Shown piece by piece: positions 24,708 through 33,697 of a stretch of DNA of 64,000 nt. The position numbers were made by a program, and so were the translations under genes. The notes beneath the pieces are model-generated. The model was not told the DNA's origin. It ran no database searches and was given only the letters and a program-made list of their open reading frames with translations. The first letter of the stretch is position 1, and each line of letters opens with the position of its first letter. The stretch lies in NCBI GenBank assembly GCA_964567685.1, contig CAZMNO010000004.1:1-64000 (forward strand), read 5' to 3'. This DNA is from UBA5972 sp964567685 (GTDB lineage: Bacteria > Pseudomonadota > Alphaproteobacteria > Rhodobacterales > Rhodobacteraceae).

Positions 24708-26612
24708 ATGGGTAAAACTCTGAACATCGCTCGGGCGCTGCGCAAAGGTGATGCGCTGGCAAAGAAGGGCGAAATCGCACAGGCGGCAAAGGTTTATTCG
24801 ACCATTCTGGAAGGCTTCCCAAATAACGTGAAGGCGAAAAGGGCTCTTCGATCCCTTCAACCGGAATTAGCAAAGAAGGAGCCGGAGAACGACGCAGACG
24901 GCGCTGAAAATCTGACGGCAAAACCAATGCCGCGATCCCTTGGCGATCTGTCGCCTTTCGCCGATCCACTGGATCTTAAAACAATCAAGTCACGCACGCC
25001 GCCTGCGCCATCGCACGGGTCTGATATGCTGTCGGCTTCAAGCGGGGGTTACCAGAAGTCAAATCTGGCCGACCAGAAAGACGCTCTGGATCAGGTTAAC
25101 AAGGGTCTGGAACAGCTTGAGCGAGGTCGCTTTGAATCCGCACTTGAAGGCTTCTCCAAGGCTGCTCGCTTAAATCCCGAACTCGCTGATGCCCATTTGC
25201 TGCGTGGGAGCGCCTTGAACTTGCTGGGGCTGCATGGTGAGGCGCTGGCCAGCATTGCTAAGGCCATCCAGTTGAAGCCGAATTCCGCGGAGACGTATTT
25301 TGAAAGCGGTATAAGCGCCAAATCTTTGGGGCAATTTGAAAGGGCCGTATCCGATCTCGGCAAGGCGATTCAGCTGGCTCCTGATTTCATGAAAGCGCAT
25401 CTTTTGCTTGCCGAGGTACTACATGGGTTGGATCAGGGCGAGCAGGCTCTGGCCGAAGTTGCAAAGGCGCAGAAAATTGACCCGGACAATGCCGATGTCT
25501 ACGCAACCCACGGATTGATCCTGCTTGAGCTTGGCAAGACTGAGGAAGCCGCGGATTCACTGGGCATCGCGCTTAAAAAGAACCCCGAACATTTCGTCGC
25601 TCTCGCTCATTTGGGGGGCATTAAACGGTTCACGGGCTCAGACCGGGAAGTGGTAATTGCCGAAAGAGCGCTGCGTAAGCCCGACATTTCAACTGCTGAA
25701 AAATCGCGAATTCACTTTTTCCTGGCGCAGGTGAGTGAGAACGCCGGAAACTACGCCGAAGCTTTTGCTCATTTGGTTGAGGGTAACCAGCTGAGAAAAG
25801 CGCACAGCATCAAATCCCAGATTGATTATTCAAAGGTTTATCGCCGCGTAAAATCAAACTTTGCAGGACCGCCGCCGCAACTTCCGATCAAGGACATGAT
25901 CGCCAGCCAACAGACCGTCAGGCCGATTTTCATTGTGGGAATGCTGCGCTCGGGGACAACGCTGATTGAGCAGATATTGGCCAGCCATTCAGCCGTATAT
26001 GGTGGTGGTGAGCTTTCGACGGTTTCAACGCTCATTGAAAGCATTGGTGGTGAAGCAGCCAGGGTCGATCAGGATAACCTAAGATTTGTCAGAGAGGGCT
26101 ATCTTGCCGCTCTGGGAAAGATGAACACCGGCGCTCAATTTGTGACCGACAAGATGCCTCAGAATTTTGTGAATCTGGGGTTTCTGATTGCTTCAATGCC
26201 TGATGCCAAATTCATCCACACAAAACGAAGTGCAATGGCGACCTGCTGGTCCTGCTTTAAGCATAATTTTGGTGGCGAGCACGCGTTCAGCTACTCAATT
26301 GAAAGTGTTGCCGAATATTACAAACTCTATGTGGAAATGATGGATTTCTGGCAGGAGAAGTTTCCGGGAAAGATATACCAGCTTGACTATGAAAAGCTGA
26401 CCGAAAACCAGGAGGAAGAGACGCGGAAATTGCTGGCGCATATCGGGCTGGATTGGGAGGATCAGTGCCTTGAGTTTCACAAGACAAAACGAAGCGTGCG
26501 CACGGTGTCGCTTCGACAGGTAAGGCAGGGCCTTTACAAGGGCAGCTCTGAGGCGTGGCGAAAATATGAAGAATTTCTGGACCCGATGACCGATCGGTTG
26601 GCGGGTTACTGA
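24708..26612 (+). CDS. TPR-repeat protein with sulfotransferase domain
   Basis: A fusion of about 634 residues. Residues 1-60 form a short helical pair, residues 120-380 hold several tetratricopeptide repeats (LEQLERGRFESALEGFSKAA and following), and residues 405-630 form a P-loop sulfotransferase domain. The PAPS 5'-phosphosulfate loop is FIVGMLRSGTTLIEQILASH near residue 408-427, and LGFLIASMPDAKFIHTKR near 490 fits the 3'-phosphate site. Bacterial members may sulfate cell-surface or secreted molecules; the acceptor here is unknown. The ATG at 24708 has GGAA eight bases upstream. It is convergent with the truncated dnaE2, 24 bases away. Confidence 0.88.
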   Translation: MGKTLNIARALRKGDALAKKGEIAQAAKVYSTILEGFPNNVKAKRALRSLQPELAKKEPENDADGAENLTAKPMPRSLGDLSPFADPLDLKTIKSRTPPAPSHGSDMLSASSGGYQKSNLADQKDALDQVNKGLEQLERGRFESALEGFSKAARLNPELADAHLLRGSALNLLGLHGEALASIAKAIQLKPNSAETYFESGISAKSLGQFERAVSDLGKAIQLAPDFMKAHLLLAEVLHGLDQGEQALAEVAKAQKIDPDNADVYATHGLILLELGKTEEAADSLGIALKKNPEHFVALAHLGGIKRFTGSDREVVIAERALRKPDISTAEKSRIHFFLAQVSENAGNYAEAFAHLVEGNQLRKAHSIKSQIDYSKVYRRVKSNFAGPPPQLPIKDMIASQQTVRPIFIVGMLRSGTTLIEQILASHSAVYGGGELSTVSTLIESIGGEAARVDQDNLRFVREGYLAALGKMNTGAQFVTDKMPQNFVNLGFLIASMPDAKFIHTKRSAMATCWSCFKHNFGGEHAFSYSIESVAEYYKLYVEMMDFWQEKFPGKIYQLDYEKLTENQEEETRKLLAHIGLDWEDQCLEFHKTKRSVRTVSLRQVRQGLYKGSSEAWRKYEEFLDPMTDRLAGY

Positions 26613-26636
26613 TCGCGCGTTTTGGTCTCGCTCTAG

Positions 26637-29627
26637 TCACGGTCCATTTGCGATTGGCTGTGCGGAATGAGCCGATGGTTGCGGCGCGGCAAAAGCAGAA
26701 GGTGTCAACCTATTCCTGAGCAGCGCCAGCGGGTGTGACCTGAGCGTCAGGCGCATGGTGACATAGTCTTCAACCACATGTTCGCCTTCTGTCATTTCGG
26801 GCAAGGCAACACGGGGCTCAACAAGTCCTTCCCCCTCCAATGCACGGGCAAAAAGTGGCAATGGCTCTTTGCCGGTTATGGCGCGGGCCTGCCACTGGGC
26901 CTCGCGGCGGGAAAGGCCGAGGGCGGCGAATGCATCCGCTTCGGCCAGCGTGTACAAAAGCCGCGGCGAGGTGCCGGCGTGGCGCCAGACATCCTCGACC
27001 GTTTGATACCCGTTGCCGCGTGCAGCGGTGATCCAGGTTGCTTCTTCCTCGCGCATGGCCTTGATCTGGCGAAAGCCAAGGCGCAGGGCAAGCCCACCCT
27101 TGCCGTCGGGTTCCATCACATTGTCCCAGAACGAGGTGTTGATTGCGACCGGGCGAACCTCGACCTTATGTTCACGGGCATCGCGTACGATCTGGGCAGG
27201 CGCGTAGAACCCCATCGGCTGTGCGTTGAGCAAAGCACAGGCAAAAATGCCGGGATGGTGCTTCTTGATCCAGGCCGAGGCATAGACCAGCAGGGCAAAA
27301 CTGGCGGCGTGGCTTTCGGGGAACCCATATTCGCCAAAGCCCTCGATCTGACTGAAACAGCGTTCGGCAAATTCAAGCTCATAGCCGTTCTTGAGCATGC
27401 CCTTGATGAATCGCTCGCGGAACAGATAGATCGTGCCGGATTTCTTGAATGTTGCCAGGGCCCGGCGCAGGCGGTCGGATTCTTCGGCCGAGAAGCCGGC
27501 ACCGATGATGGCGATCTGCATCGCCTGTTCCTGAAACAGCGGCACCCCCAGCGTTTTGCCCAGCACCGCGCCCAGTTCGTCTGAGGGAAAGATCACCTTT
27601 TCTTCGCCGTTGCGCCGCCGGATATAGGGGTGCACCATATCCCCCTGGATGGGGCCGGGGCGGACGATGGCAACCTCGATCACCAGGTCATAGAAATTGC
27701 GCGGTTTCATGCGCGGCAGGAAGTTCATCTGGGCCCGGCTTTCCACCTGAAAGACGCCGATGGAGTCAGCCACGCACAGCATGTCGTAAACCGCCGGGTC
27801 TTCAGGTGGCAGGGTGGCGAGGTCATAATTCAACCCATGATGCTTTTGCATCAGGTCAAAGGCCTTCCTGATACAGGTCAGCATGCCAAGGCTCAGGACA
27901 TCGACCTTCAGGATTCCAAGCGCGTCAATGTCATCCTTGTCCCAGCAGATCACCGTGCGGTCTTCCATCGAGGCATTTTCGATCGGCACCAGCTCATCCA
28001 GCCGCCCCTCGGTCATGATGAACCCGCCGACATGCTGGCTGAGATGGCGCGGGAACCCCCTGATCTGTCGGCAAAGGTCAAGAGTCTGCATCAGGCGCTT
28101 GTCTGTCGGGTCGAGCCCGATCTCCCTCAGACGGTCTTCAGGCAACCCACGACTTCCCCACCCCCAGAGCTGCGAGGATATCGCCGAGATCGTATCCTCG
28201 CTGAGCCCCATCGCCTTGCCGACCTCGCGGATTGCCCGTTTGCCGCGATAATGCACGACCGTGGCGCAAAGCCCGGCGCGGTGGCGGCCGTAGCGATCAT
28301 AGATATGCTGGATCACCTCTTCGCGGCGCTCATGTTCAAAATCCACGTCGATGTCGGGCGGCTCATCCCGCGCTTCCGAGACGAAACGCTCAAACACCAT
28401 CGTGCCGATTTCCGGGCTGACCGAGGTGACGCCAAGGCAATAGCAGGTCACGGAATTGGCTGCAGAGCCACGACCTTGACACAGAATGCTGCGCGAGCGG
28501 GCGAAATCGACGACATCGTTGACGGTCAGGAAATAGGGTTCGTATTTCAGCTTGGCGATCAGCGCCAGTTCATGCTCCAGCATCTTTTTCACCCGCTCCG
28601 GAGCACCTGCCGGATAGCGCCATTTGAGCCCGGCCCGGGCCAGCCGGTTCAATCGCTCAGCCGGGGTTTCACCGGGGGAGATTTCCGACGGGTATTCATA
28701 GCGGAGTTCATCCAGTGAAAATGTGCAGCGGGCCGCGATTTCGCCGGTGCGTCGCACCGCATCCTCAAACCCCTGAAACAGGCGCAGCATTTCGCTTTCC
28801 GAACGCAGGCGCTGTTCGGCATTGGTTTGGGCAGCACGGCCAAGCCAGTCAACGCGCACGCCCGTGCGGATGGCGGTCAGAACATCGGCAAGCTTGCGGC
28901 GCCGGGCGGCGTGCATGATCGGCGCGGCAGAGGCGGCGGGGGGAATGCCCAGTTCAGCCGCCAGTCGGCAGAGGCGGTGAAAGCGGGCATGATCCTGCCC
29001 GTCGTAATGGGTGGCCAGCAGCAGGTGGCACTGGCCGGGATGCCGCCGGATCAGGCGGCGCACCTGCTTGTGCCAGTCCCGGACCTGATCCGGGGCCTCT
29101 TTCCCCCCTTCGCGTGCGCCGTCGGCGCGAAGGATATCCGGCGGATGCAGCAGCATCTCCATCCCCGCCCCCCAGTCCAGCAGATCCCCGAGCCTGAGCA
29201 GGCACGCCCCCTTTTCCACCCGTTGCCGCCCCAGCGACAATATCCGACAGAGCCGCCCCCAGGCCGCCCGGTTGCGCGGCAGAACCGTCACCGCAAGCCC
29301 GTCTTCCATCACCAGCCTGGCCGCTGCCAGCAAACGGGGGATGTTGTGAATGGCTGCCGAGGGGCCGCCGGGTTCCGAGGTCGGGCCCCAAACGGGTGCG
29401 CGCGGCCCTATGGGGCCATCCTCTTCCATGCGGGAGCGCTCTTTGACCATACGCGCCACCTCGCGCAGTTCCACATGCGCCCGCACAATCCCCGCCACCG
29501 AGTTTTCATCCGCAATGGCCAGCGCGGGCATCCCCATCAGGGCCGTACTTTGGGCATATTCCTCGGCATGCGAACTGCCGGTGAGGAAGCTGAAATTTGA
29601 AGTTATGCTGAGTTCCGCGAAGGTCAT
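26637..29627 (-). CDS. dnaE2: Error-prone DNA polymerase DnaE2 (ImuC), C-terminally short
   Basis: A 996-residue C-family polymerase of translesion synthesis. It has an N-terminal PHP domain (MTFAELSITSNFSFLTGSSH), the Pro-rich insertion after HVELREVARMVKERS, the catalytic PPDIDVDFEHERREEVI near residue 425, and the fingers and beta-binding region (YASAWIKKHHPGIFACALLN). The chain ends LTLRSHPLALLRNRL plus a low-complexity tail. DnaE2 normally continues about 80-150 residues into an OB-fold that I cannot find here in any frame. ATG 29627 is chosen because the SOS box overlaps the longer reading to 29657. imuA and imuB, which usually precede it, are not in the window. Confidence 0.92.
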   Translation of the reverse strand: MTFAELSITSNFSFLTGSSHAEEYAQSTALMGMPALAIADENSVAGIVRAHVELREVARMVKERSRMEEDGPIGPRAPVWGPTSEPGGPSAAIHNIPRLLAAARLVMEDGLAVTVLPRNRAAWGRLCRILSLGRQRVEKGACLLRLGDLLDWGAGMEMLLHPPDILRADGAREGGKEAPDQVRDWHKQVRRLIRRHPGQCHLLLATHYDGQDHARFHRLCRLAAELGIPPAASAAPIMHAARRRKLADVLTAIRTGVRVDWLGRAAQTNAEQRLRSESEMLRLFQGFEDAVRRTGEIAARCTFSLDELRYEYPSEISPGETPAERLNRLARAGLKWRYPAGAPERVKKMLEHELALIAKLKYEPYFLTVNDVVDFARSRSILCQGRGSAANSVTCYCLGVTSVSPEIGTMVFERFVSEARDEPPDIDVDFEHERREEVIQHIYDRYGRHRAGLCATVVHYRGKRAIREVGKAMGLSEDTISAISSQLWGWGSRGLPEDRLREIGLDPTDKRLMQTLDLCRQIRGFPRHLSQHVGGFIMTEGRLDELVPIENASMEDRTVICWDKDDIDALGILKVDVLSLGMLTCIRKAFDLMQKHHGLNYDLATLPPEDPAVYDMLCVADSIGVFQVESRAQMNFLPRMKPRNFYDLVIEVAIVRPGPIQGDMVHPYIRRRNGEEKVIFPSDELGAVLGKTLGVPLFQEQAMQIAIIGAGFSAEESDRLRRALATFKKSGTIYLFRERFIKGMLKNGYELEFAERCFSQIEGFGEYGFPESHAASFALLVYASAWIKKHHPGIFACALLNAQPMGFYAPAQIVRDAREHKVEVRPVAINTSFWDNVMEPDGKGGLALRLGFRQIKAMREEEATWITAARGNGYQTVEDVWRHAGTSPRLLYTLAEADAFAALGLSRREAQWQARAITGKEPLPLFARALEGEGLVEPRVALPEMTEGEHVVEDYVTMRLTLRSHPLALLRNRLTPSAFAAPQPSAHSAQPIANGP

Positions 29628-29638
29628 GAACCTATTAT

Positions 29639-29653
29639 ATTCACGTTTTGTTC
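29639..29653. promoter_or_regulatory. LexA (SOS) box upstream of dnaE2
   Basis: The plus strand reads ATTC-N7-GTTC, which is GAAC-N7-GAAT in the direction of dnaE2. The alphaproteobacterial LexA consensus is GTTC-N7-GTTC, so seven of eight defined bases match. It ends 12 bases before the dnaE2 ATG, in the 61-base gap after the methyltransferase gene, implying that dnaE2 has its own damage-inducible promoter. Confidence 0.7.
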
Positions 29654-29688
29654 TCATGTGGAGTCGATTGTTATCTACCCTCGAAATC

Positions 29689-30561
29689 TCAGTTTCTCGG
29701 CTGTATTTTCATCATCAGATAGGTGTTGAAACGACAGAAATTCTCGGCTGAGCGAGTTTTTTCATTCAGTCGCTGATCCAGCCGCTCGCGACGGCGGGGG
29801 CTGAGAAAGAGGTTAAGAATACGGCGCAGGGTGCCACGCAGGAAGGGGTGTGAGTCGGTCAGGCCTTCATCGGCACGGCGAATGGCGTAACCGATGACGT
29901 TGAACAATTCCTGCTCAACGACGACAGTAGGGGCCACGGCTTTGGTTACGTCCTCCTCAAACACCACATCAAGCGGGTGCGCCTCCAGAAATTCGCGGAA
30001 ATTCGCCAGCGAATGACCTCCACCGACGCGCGCGCCTTCCTTTTTATTCTGGTAAAATGCCTCGGTTCGAAAGCAATCCGAGACGATGATTACGCCGTCT
30101 GGTGCCAGTAACTGAGTCGCTTTGTTAAGTGCGGTTTCCACCGGGATATATTGAAAGCTTTCCGAAAACAGGCACAGATCAAAGCGCTGATCGGTGGTGA
30201 AATCTTCGAATGTGCTTTCATGGACCTTCGCGGACGGTCCGGCGTTTTCCCGGCATCGCTCTGCTAGAAACGCACTCGGGATCACGATGTCCACCTGATG
30301 ACCAAGTGCCACCAACTTTTTTGCGGTTTCACCGGCGCCGCCGCCGATATCAAGAATGCACAAAGATTTGTCTGCAGGCAGTAGGCCAAACAGCTTTTCA
30401 GTATAGGCTTCCTGCGCCTGCCCGACATTAGCGGCACAAACGGGCAAGTCCTGATCCCACAGCCCGTAATGCAGGTTTTCGCGCCCAGTAAGGAATCTTG
30501 AGAATGCCAGACCGATATCAAGCCCGATCGCCCGCGTGTCGATCTTTTTTTGCCGCGCCAT
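29689..30561 (-). CDS. Class I SAM-dependent methyltransferase
   Basis: A 290-residue methyltransferase of unknown substrate. Motif I is LCILDIGGGAGETAKKLVAL near residue 70-90, followed by a Rossmann pattern and FDLCLFSESFQYIPVETAL (motif IV region) near 135. The C-terminal part has a FREFLEAHPLDVVFEEDVT segment of the kind seen in enzymes that methylate small molecules. The ATG follows GGTGG. It lies between rppH and dnaE2 on the same strand; the SOS box just downstream suggests dnaE2 is transcribed separately. No pathway can be assigned. Confidence 0.82.
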   Translation of the reverse strand: MARQKKIDTRAIGLDIGLAFSRFLTGRENLHYGLWDQDLPVCAANVGQAQEAYTEKLFGLLPADKSLCILDIGGGAGETAKKLVALGHQVDIVIPSAFLAERCRENAGPSAKVHESTFEDFTTDQRFDLCLFSESFQYIPVETALNKATQLLAPDGVIIVSDCFRTEAFYQNKKEGARVGGGHSLANFREFLEAHPLDVVFEEDVTKAVAPTVVVEQELFNVIGYAIRRADEGLTDSHPFLRGTLRRILNLFLSPRRRERLDQRLNEKTRSAENFCRFNTYLMMKIQPRN

Positions 30562-30642
30562 ATTTGGTTTCCACCTATGGAAAACTGGATTTTCGCAGCA
30601 ATACCTAAACTCAGGTGCCGTGGGAATAGCGGGGTGTCAGAA

Positions 30643-31128
30643 TTATCCGACCTGAGCGTGAAACTCGCGGATCACCTGTTCGTACGTATCGCGTTTGAAC
30701 GGAACAATGCGCGTCAGCAGATCTTCGGGTTGCAGCCAGCACCAGCGGCTGAATTCAGGATGTTTGGTCTGGATGTTGATGAGGCTGTCATCGCCCATAA
30801 AACGCATCAAAAACCAGCGCTGCTTCTGCCCGCGAAAGCGGCCATTCCACAGTTTCGGGACCAGATAATGTGGCAGATCATAGGGTATCCAGTCGGCCGT
30901 CTCTGCAATGACCTCAACAGCATGTTCGGGAATGCCGGTTTCTTCCTCAAGCTCGCGCAAGGCTGCATCTCGTGGGTCTTCGTCCCGCTCAACGCCGCCT
31001 TGCGGCATTTGCCAGGCATCAAGCGCGCTGTCGATGCGCTGACCTGCGAAGACCTGTCCGCGCATGTTGCAGATCATGATCCCAACGCAAGGTCGGTATG
31101 GCAGAGAAAAAATGTCGTCAGCGTTCAT
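30643..31128 (-). CDS. rppH: RNA pyrophosphohydrolase RppH
   Basis: Removes pyrophosphate from the 5' end of mRNA and starts its decay; related enzymes also cleave dinucleoside polyphosphates. The 161-residue protein begins YRPCVGIMICNMRGQVFAGQR and has the Nudix box at residues 44-66 (GGVERDEDPRDAALRELEEE then TG). The WQMPQGG lead-in and ADWIPYDLP segment are typical of RppH. ATG 31128 is the family start; a longer reading to 31170 is not supported. It is downstream of ctpA by 90 bases. Confidence 0.93.
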   Translation of the reverse strand: MNADDIFSLPYRPCVGIMICNMRGQVFAGQRIDSALDAWQMPQGGVERDEDPRDAALRELEEETGIPEHAVEVIAETADWIPYDLPHYLVPKLWNGRFRGQKQRWFLMRFMGDDSLINIQTKHPEFSRWCWLQPEDLLTRIVPFKRDTYEQVIREFHAQVG

Positions 31129-31219
31129 ATTGCATTCTTCCAGTCCGCCTTGCTTATCCGGACAAGGCACCGCTACGCCGCCGGAAGAACCCGGCTGGCT
31201 TTCTATCTATATGGGGATA

Positions 31220-32548
31220 CTAGTCGGCCCTTTTAAGAACCGATAGACCTCGCAGAATATCAAGAGCATAGGAAAGCTGGTAATCTTCGTCGCGTTTCTT
31301 GGCCGCGTCTTCCTGCATTTTGCGTTCTTCTTCCAGCAGTTTGCGCTCGTCATCTGTCAGGCTGTCGTTTTCCAGAGAACCCCTGAGGTCCGCTTCCGAT
31401 CTGAGATGGGTATCCGCGTCGGCCTCGCTGGTTTCGCGTGGCGGGCGCTGTTCAACCAGAATGTCAGGCGCAACTCCAAGTGCCTGAATCGACCGCCCAG
31501 ATGGCGTGTAATAGCGCGACGTGGTCAGGCGCATCGCGCCATCACCTTGTAGCGGCATGATCGTCTGAACCGACCCCTTGCCGAAGCTCTTCGTGCCGAC
31601 AATGATCGCCCGGCGATGATCCTGTAAAGCGCCCGAAACGATTTCTGAAGCCGATGCAGACCCGCCGTTGATCAGCACAACAATCGGTTTTCCTTCGGCC
31701 AGATCACCTGACGTTGCGTTGTATCGCTCGCTATCCTGTGGGTTGCGACCACGCGTTGAGACAATCTCGCCCTTGTCCAGAAACGCATCGGATACCAGAA
31801 TTGCCTGATTGAGCAAGCCGCCGGGATTGTTCCTGAGATCAAGAATAAATCCGTTCACGCTGTCCATACCGCCAGCTTCTTCGATTGATTTCTTCAAACC
31901 GTCTTTGAGATTGGGGAAAGTCTGATCGGTGAACGAACTGATCCTGAGAACAACCGTGCTGCCCTCCAGGCGGGTTTTCACGGCAGCGATTTTAATCGTG
32001 TCGCGGATGATCGAAACGTCAAAGGGCTCATCGACGCCCTCGCGGAAGACCGTGATGACGATTTCGGAGCCGACCGGTCCGCGCATCAGTTCAACGGCAT
32101 CGTTCAATGTCAGACCAAGTACTGGTTCGCCATCGACATGGGTGATCAGATCGCCCGCTTCAATACCGGCTTCATCTGCCGGGGTGCCATCGATCGGTGA
32201 GACCACTTTGACGTAACCGTCTTCCTGCGTCACTTCGATGCCAAGGCCGCCAAACTCGCCGCGAGTCTGGATCTGCATCGAGTCAAAATCGCGTGGTGGC
32301 AAATAGCTGGAATGAGGATCAAGCGACGTCAACATCCCGTTGATGGCGCTTTCGATCAGGTCTGCTTCATCAACTTCCTCGACATATTGCGATCTGATGC
32401 GTTCGAAAATATCGCCAAACAGATCCAGCTGTTCATAGGTTGATTTCTTCCTGTCCGCTTCGTCAGCAATCAGTGGTCCGGCCACTTGTGACGTCAACAG
32501 GACACCGGCAACAGTGCCCCCGATTGCGGCCATGACATATTTTTTCAT
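31220..32548 (-). CDS. ctpA: Carboxy-terminal processing protease CtpA (S41)
   Basis: A periplasmic serine protease of 442 residues. It has an N-terminal signal or anchor helix (MAAIGGTVAGVLLTSQVAG), a PDZ domain near residues 95-175 (GLGIEVTQEDGYVKVVSPID), and the S41 catalytic core with Ser in VLINGGSASASEIVSGAL near residue 300 and Lys in GTKSFGKGSVQT near 322. A long acidic and basic helical tail (DERKLLEEERKMQEDAAKKR) follows the protease. It is nine bases after the envC-like gene, the arrangement usual in proteobacteria, where both act on cell-wall remodelling. Confidence 0.95.
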   Translation of the reverse strand: MKKYVMAAIGGTVAGVLLTSQVAGPLIADEADRKKSTYEQLDLFGDIFERIRSQYVEEVDEADLIESAINGMLTSLDPHSSYLPPRDFDSMQIQTRGEFGGLGIEVTQEDGYVKVVSPIDGTPADEAGIEAGDLITHVDGEPVLGLTLNDAVELMRGPVGSEIVITVFREGVDEPFDVSIIRDTIKIAAVKTRLEGSTVVLRISSFTDQTFPNLKDGLKKSIEEAGGMDSVNGFILDLRNNPGGLLNQAILVSDAFLDKGEIVSTRGRNPQDSERYNATSGDLAEGKPIVVLINGGSASASEIVSGALQDHRRAIIVGTKSFGKGSVQTIMPLQGDGAMRLTTSRYYTPSGRSIQALGVAPDILVEQRPPRETSEADADTHLRSEADLRGSLENDSLTDDERKLLEEERKMQEDAAKKRDEDYQLSYALDILRGLSVLKRAD

Positions 32549-32557
32549 TTTCTTGTC

Positions 32558-33697
32558 CTACCTATGCTCAAGCGCGAACCACGCCCCCGGATCGACTGTA
32601 TTCCGGTCCTGCCTTATCTCTACATACAGCGTTTCGAGACGAATTTCGCCACTTCCCTGCGATACATCCACTAAAAAATCCTCAACTGCGGGGTCTGTAC
32701 CACTAAGCAGGCCCACAGGATCACCCGCCGCAAGAATCTGTCCTACTTCGCCATATACCTGTCCTAACCCGGCGAGAACTATCAGGTAACCCGCTTCAGG
32801 CTCAAGGATAATCACGTTTCCGTAGTCTAGCAGGGGGCCCCGATAGCGGATTGTCGCCGGCCACGGGGTTGAGACCAGCGAAACCGGTGGGGCAGACAAA
32901 ATTATGCCAGGACGGCGCAGTCCGGCAGCATCAGCCTCGTTAAAACCGCGTAAAAGTGTGCCGAAAACGGGCAACGGGATCGAGCCCTTGGCAGATTGAA
33001 AGGATGGCTGATCGTCCGAACCTTCGTCAAATGGCAAATCGGCCAAGCCATTGGCAAACCCGGTCAGGGTATCGCTGTTTTCAGCCAGCGTTTTGAGTTT
33101 TTCGGGATCGGCAATAAATCGCACCGGTAAATTGGTGCGTTCGCCAATGGCCCCTGTCAGTGCAACGCGGGCGTCCTGAACCCCTTTAAGGCCGCGCTGA
33201 AGGTCTTCTTTGGCAGAAAACTGCAATGCTTGCAGTAAAACCAGCTCTTCCAGCTGCAATTTGAGATCTTCAGCCTGGGCGTGTAGCGCCGGGGTAACCT
33301 CTGACAGGATTTGACCTGACCTTGCAGTGCCCAGCGGGCCAGAAGGGTGAATCAGCAACAAAGGTGAAGACGCACGTTCAAGCGTTTGTAGCACCCCCAG
33401 CAGGCGCGACAGCTGATCACGGCGCGCGTCAAACTCCATCCTGAGCGCGCGCTCGCGAATGGCAGCCTTGCGCAGGCTTTCGCGCATGGCTTTCAGCCCG
33501 TCTTCATAGGCCTTGACCACCTGGCTCAGGGCTTTGACACGGTCACGCGCCTCGCGCGCTTCTGCAAGGGTCGCAGTTGCGATCCGCAGGTCTTCTGCAG
33601 CTTGACGGGCCGCAAAGATCGGATCGGAATTTGCCTTTGCGCTCTGCGCGGCCAGCACGAGTCCGGCAACAAGGCATATGATCTTCAGCAATTTCAC
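32558..33697 (-). CDS. EnvC-like murein hydrolase activator (degenerate LytM)
   Basis: A 379-residue periplasmic protein: signal peptide (residues 1-22, ending SAKA), a coiled-coil region from about 30 to 230, and a C-terminal LytM/M23 fold. The zinc-binding residues of active M23 enzymes are missing: the H-x-G-x-D site reads RRPGIILS, and the H-x-H loop reads PEAGYLIVLAGL. This matches EnvC, which activates amidases during septum splitting rather than cutting peptidoglycan itself. The start overlaps the gpmI stop by four bases and ctpA follows, forming a tight run from rsfS onwards. Confidence 0.9.
   Translation of the reverse strand: MKLLKIICLVAGLVLAAQSAKANSDPIFAARQAAEDLRIATATLAEAREARDRVKALSQVVKAYEDGLKAMRESLRKAAIRERALRMEFDARRDQLSRLLGVLQTLERASSPLLLIHPSGPLGTARSGQILSEVTPALHAQAEDLKLQLEELVLLQALQFSAKEDLQRGLKGVQDARVALTGAIGERTNLPVRFIADPEKLKTLAENSDTLTGFANGLADLPFDEGSDDQPSFQSAKGSIPLPVFGTLLRGFNEADAAGLRRPGIILSAPPVSLVSTPWPATIRYRGPLLDYGNVIILEPEAGYLIVLAGLGQVYGEVGQILAAGDPVGLLSGTDPAVEDFLVDVSQGSGEIRLETLYVEIRQDRNTVDPGAWFALEHR

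Noticed and set aside
27630..28718. Long open frame on the plus strand inside dnaE2
   Set aside because: It is antisense to the conserved polymerase core, has no recognisable domain or ribosome site, and its composition is that of a GC-rich shadow frame.
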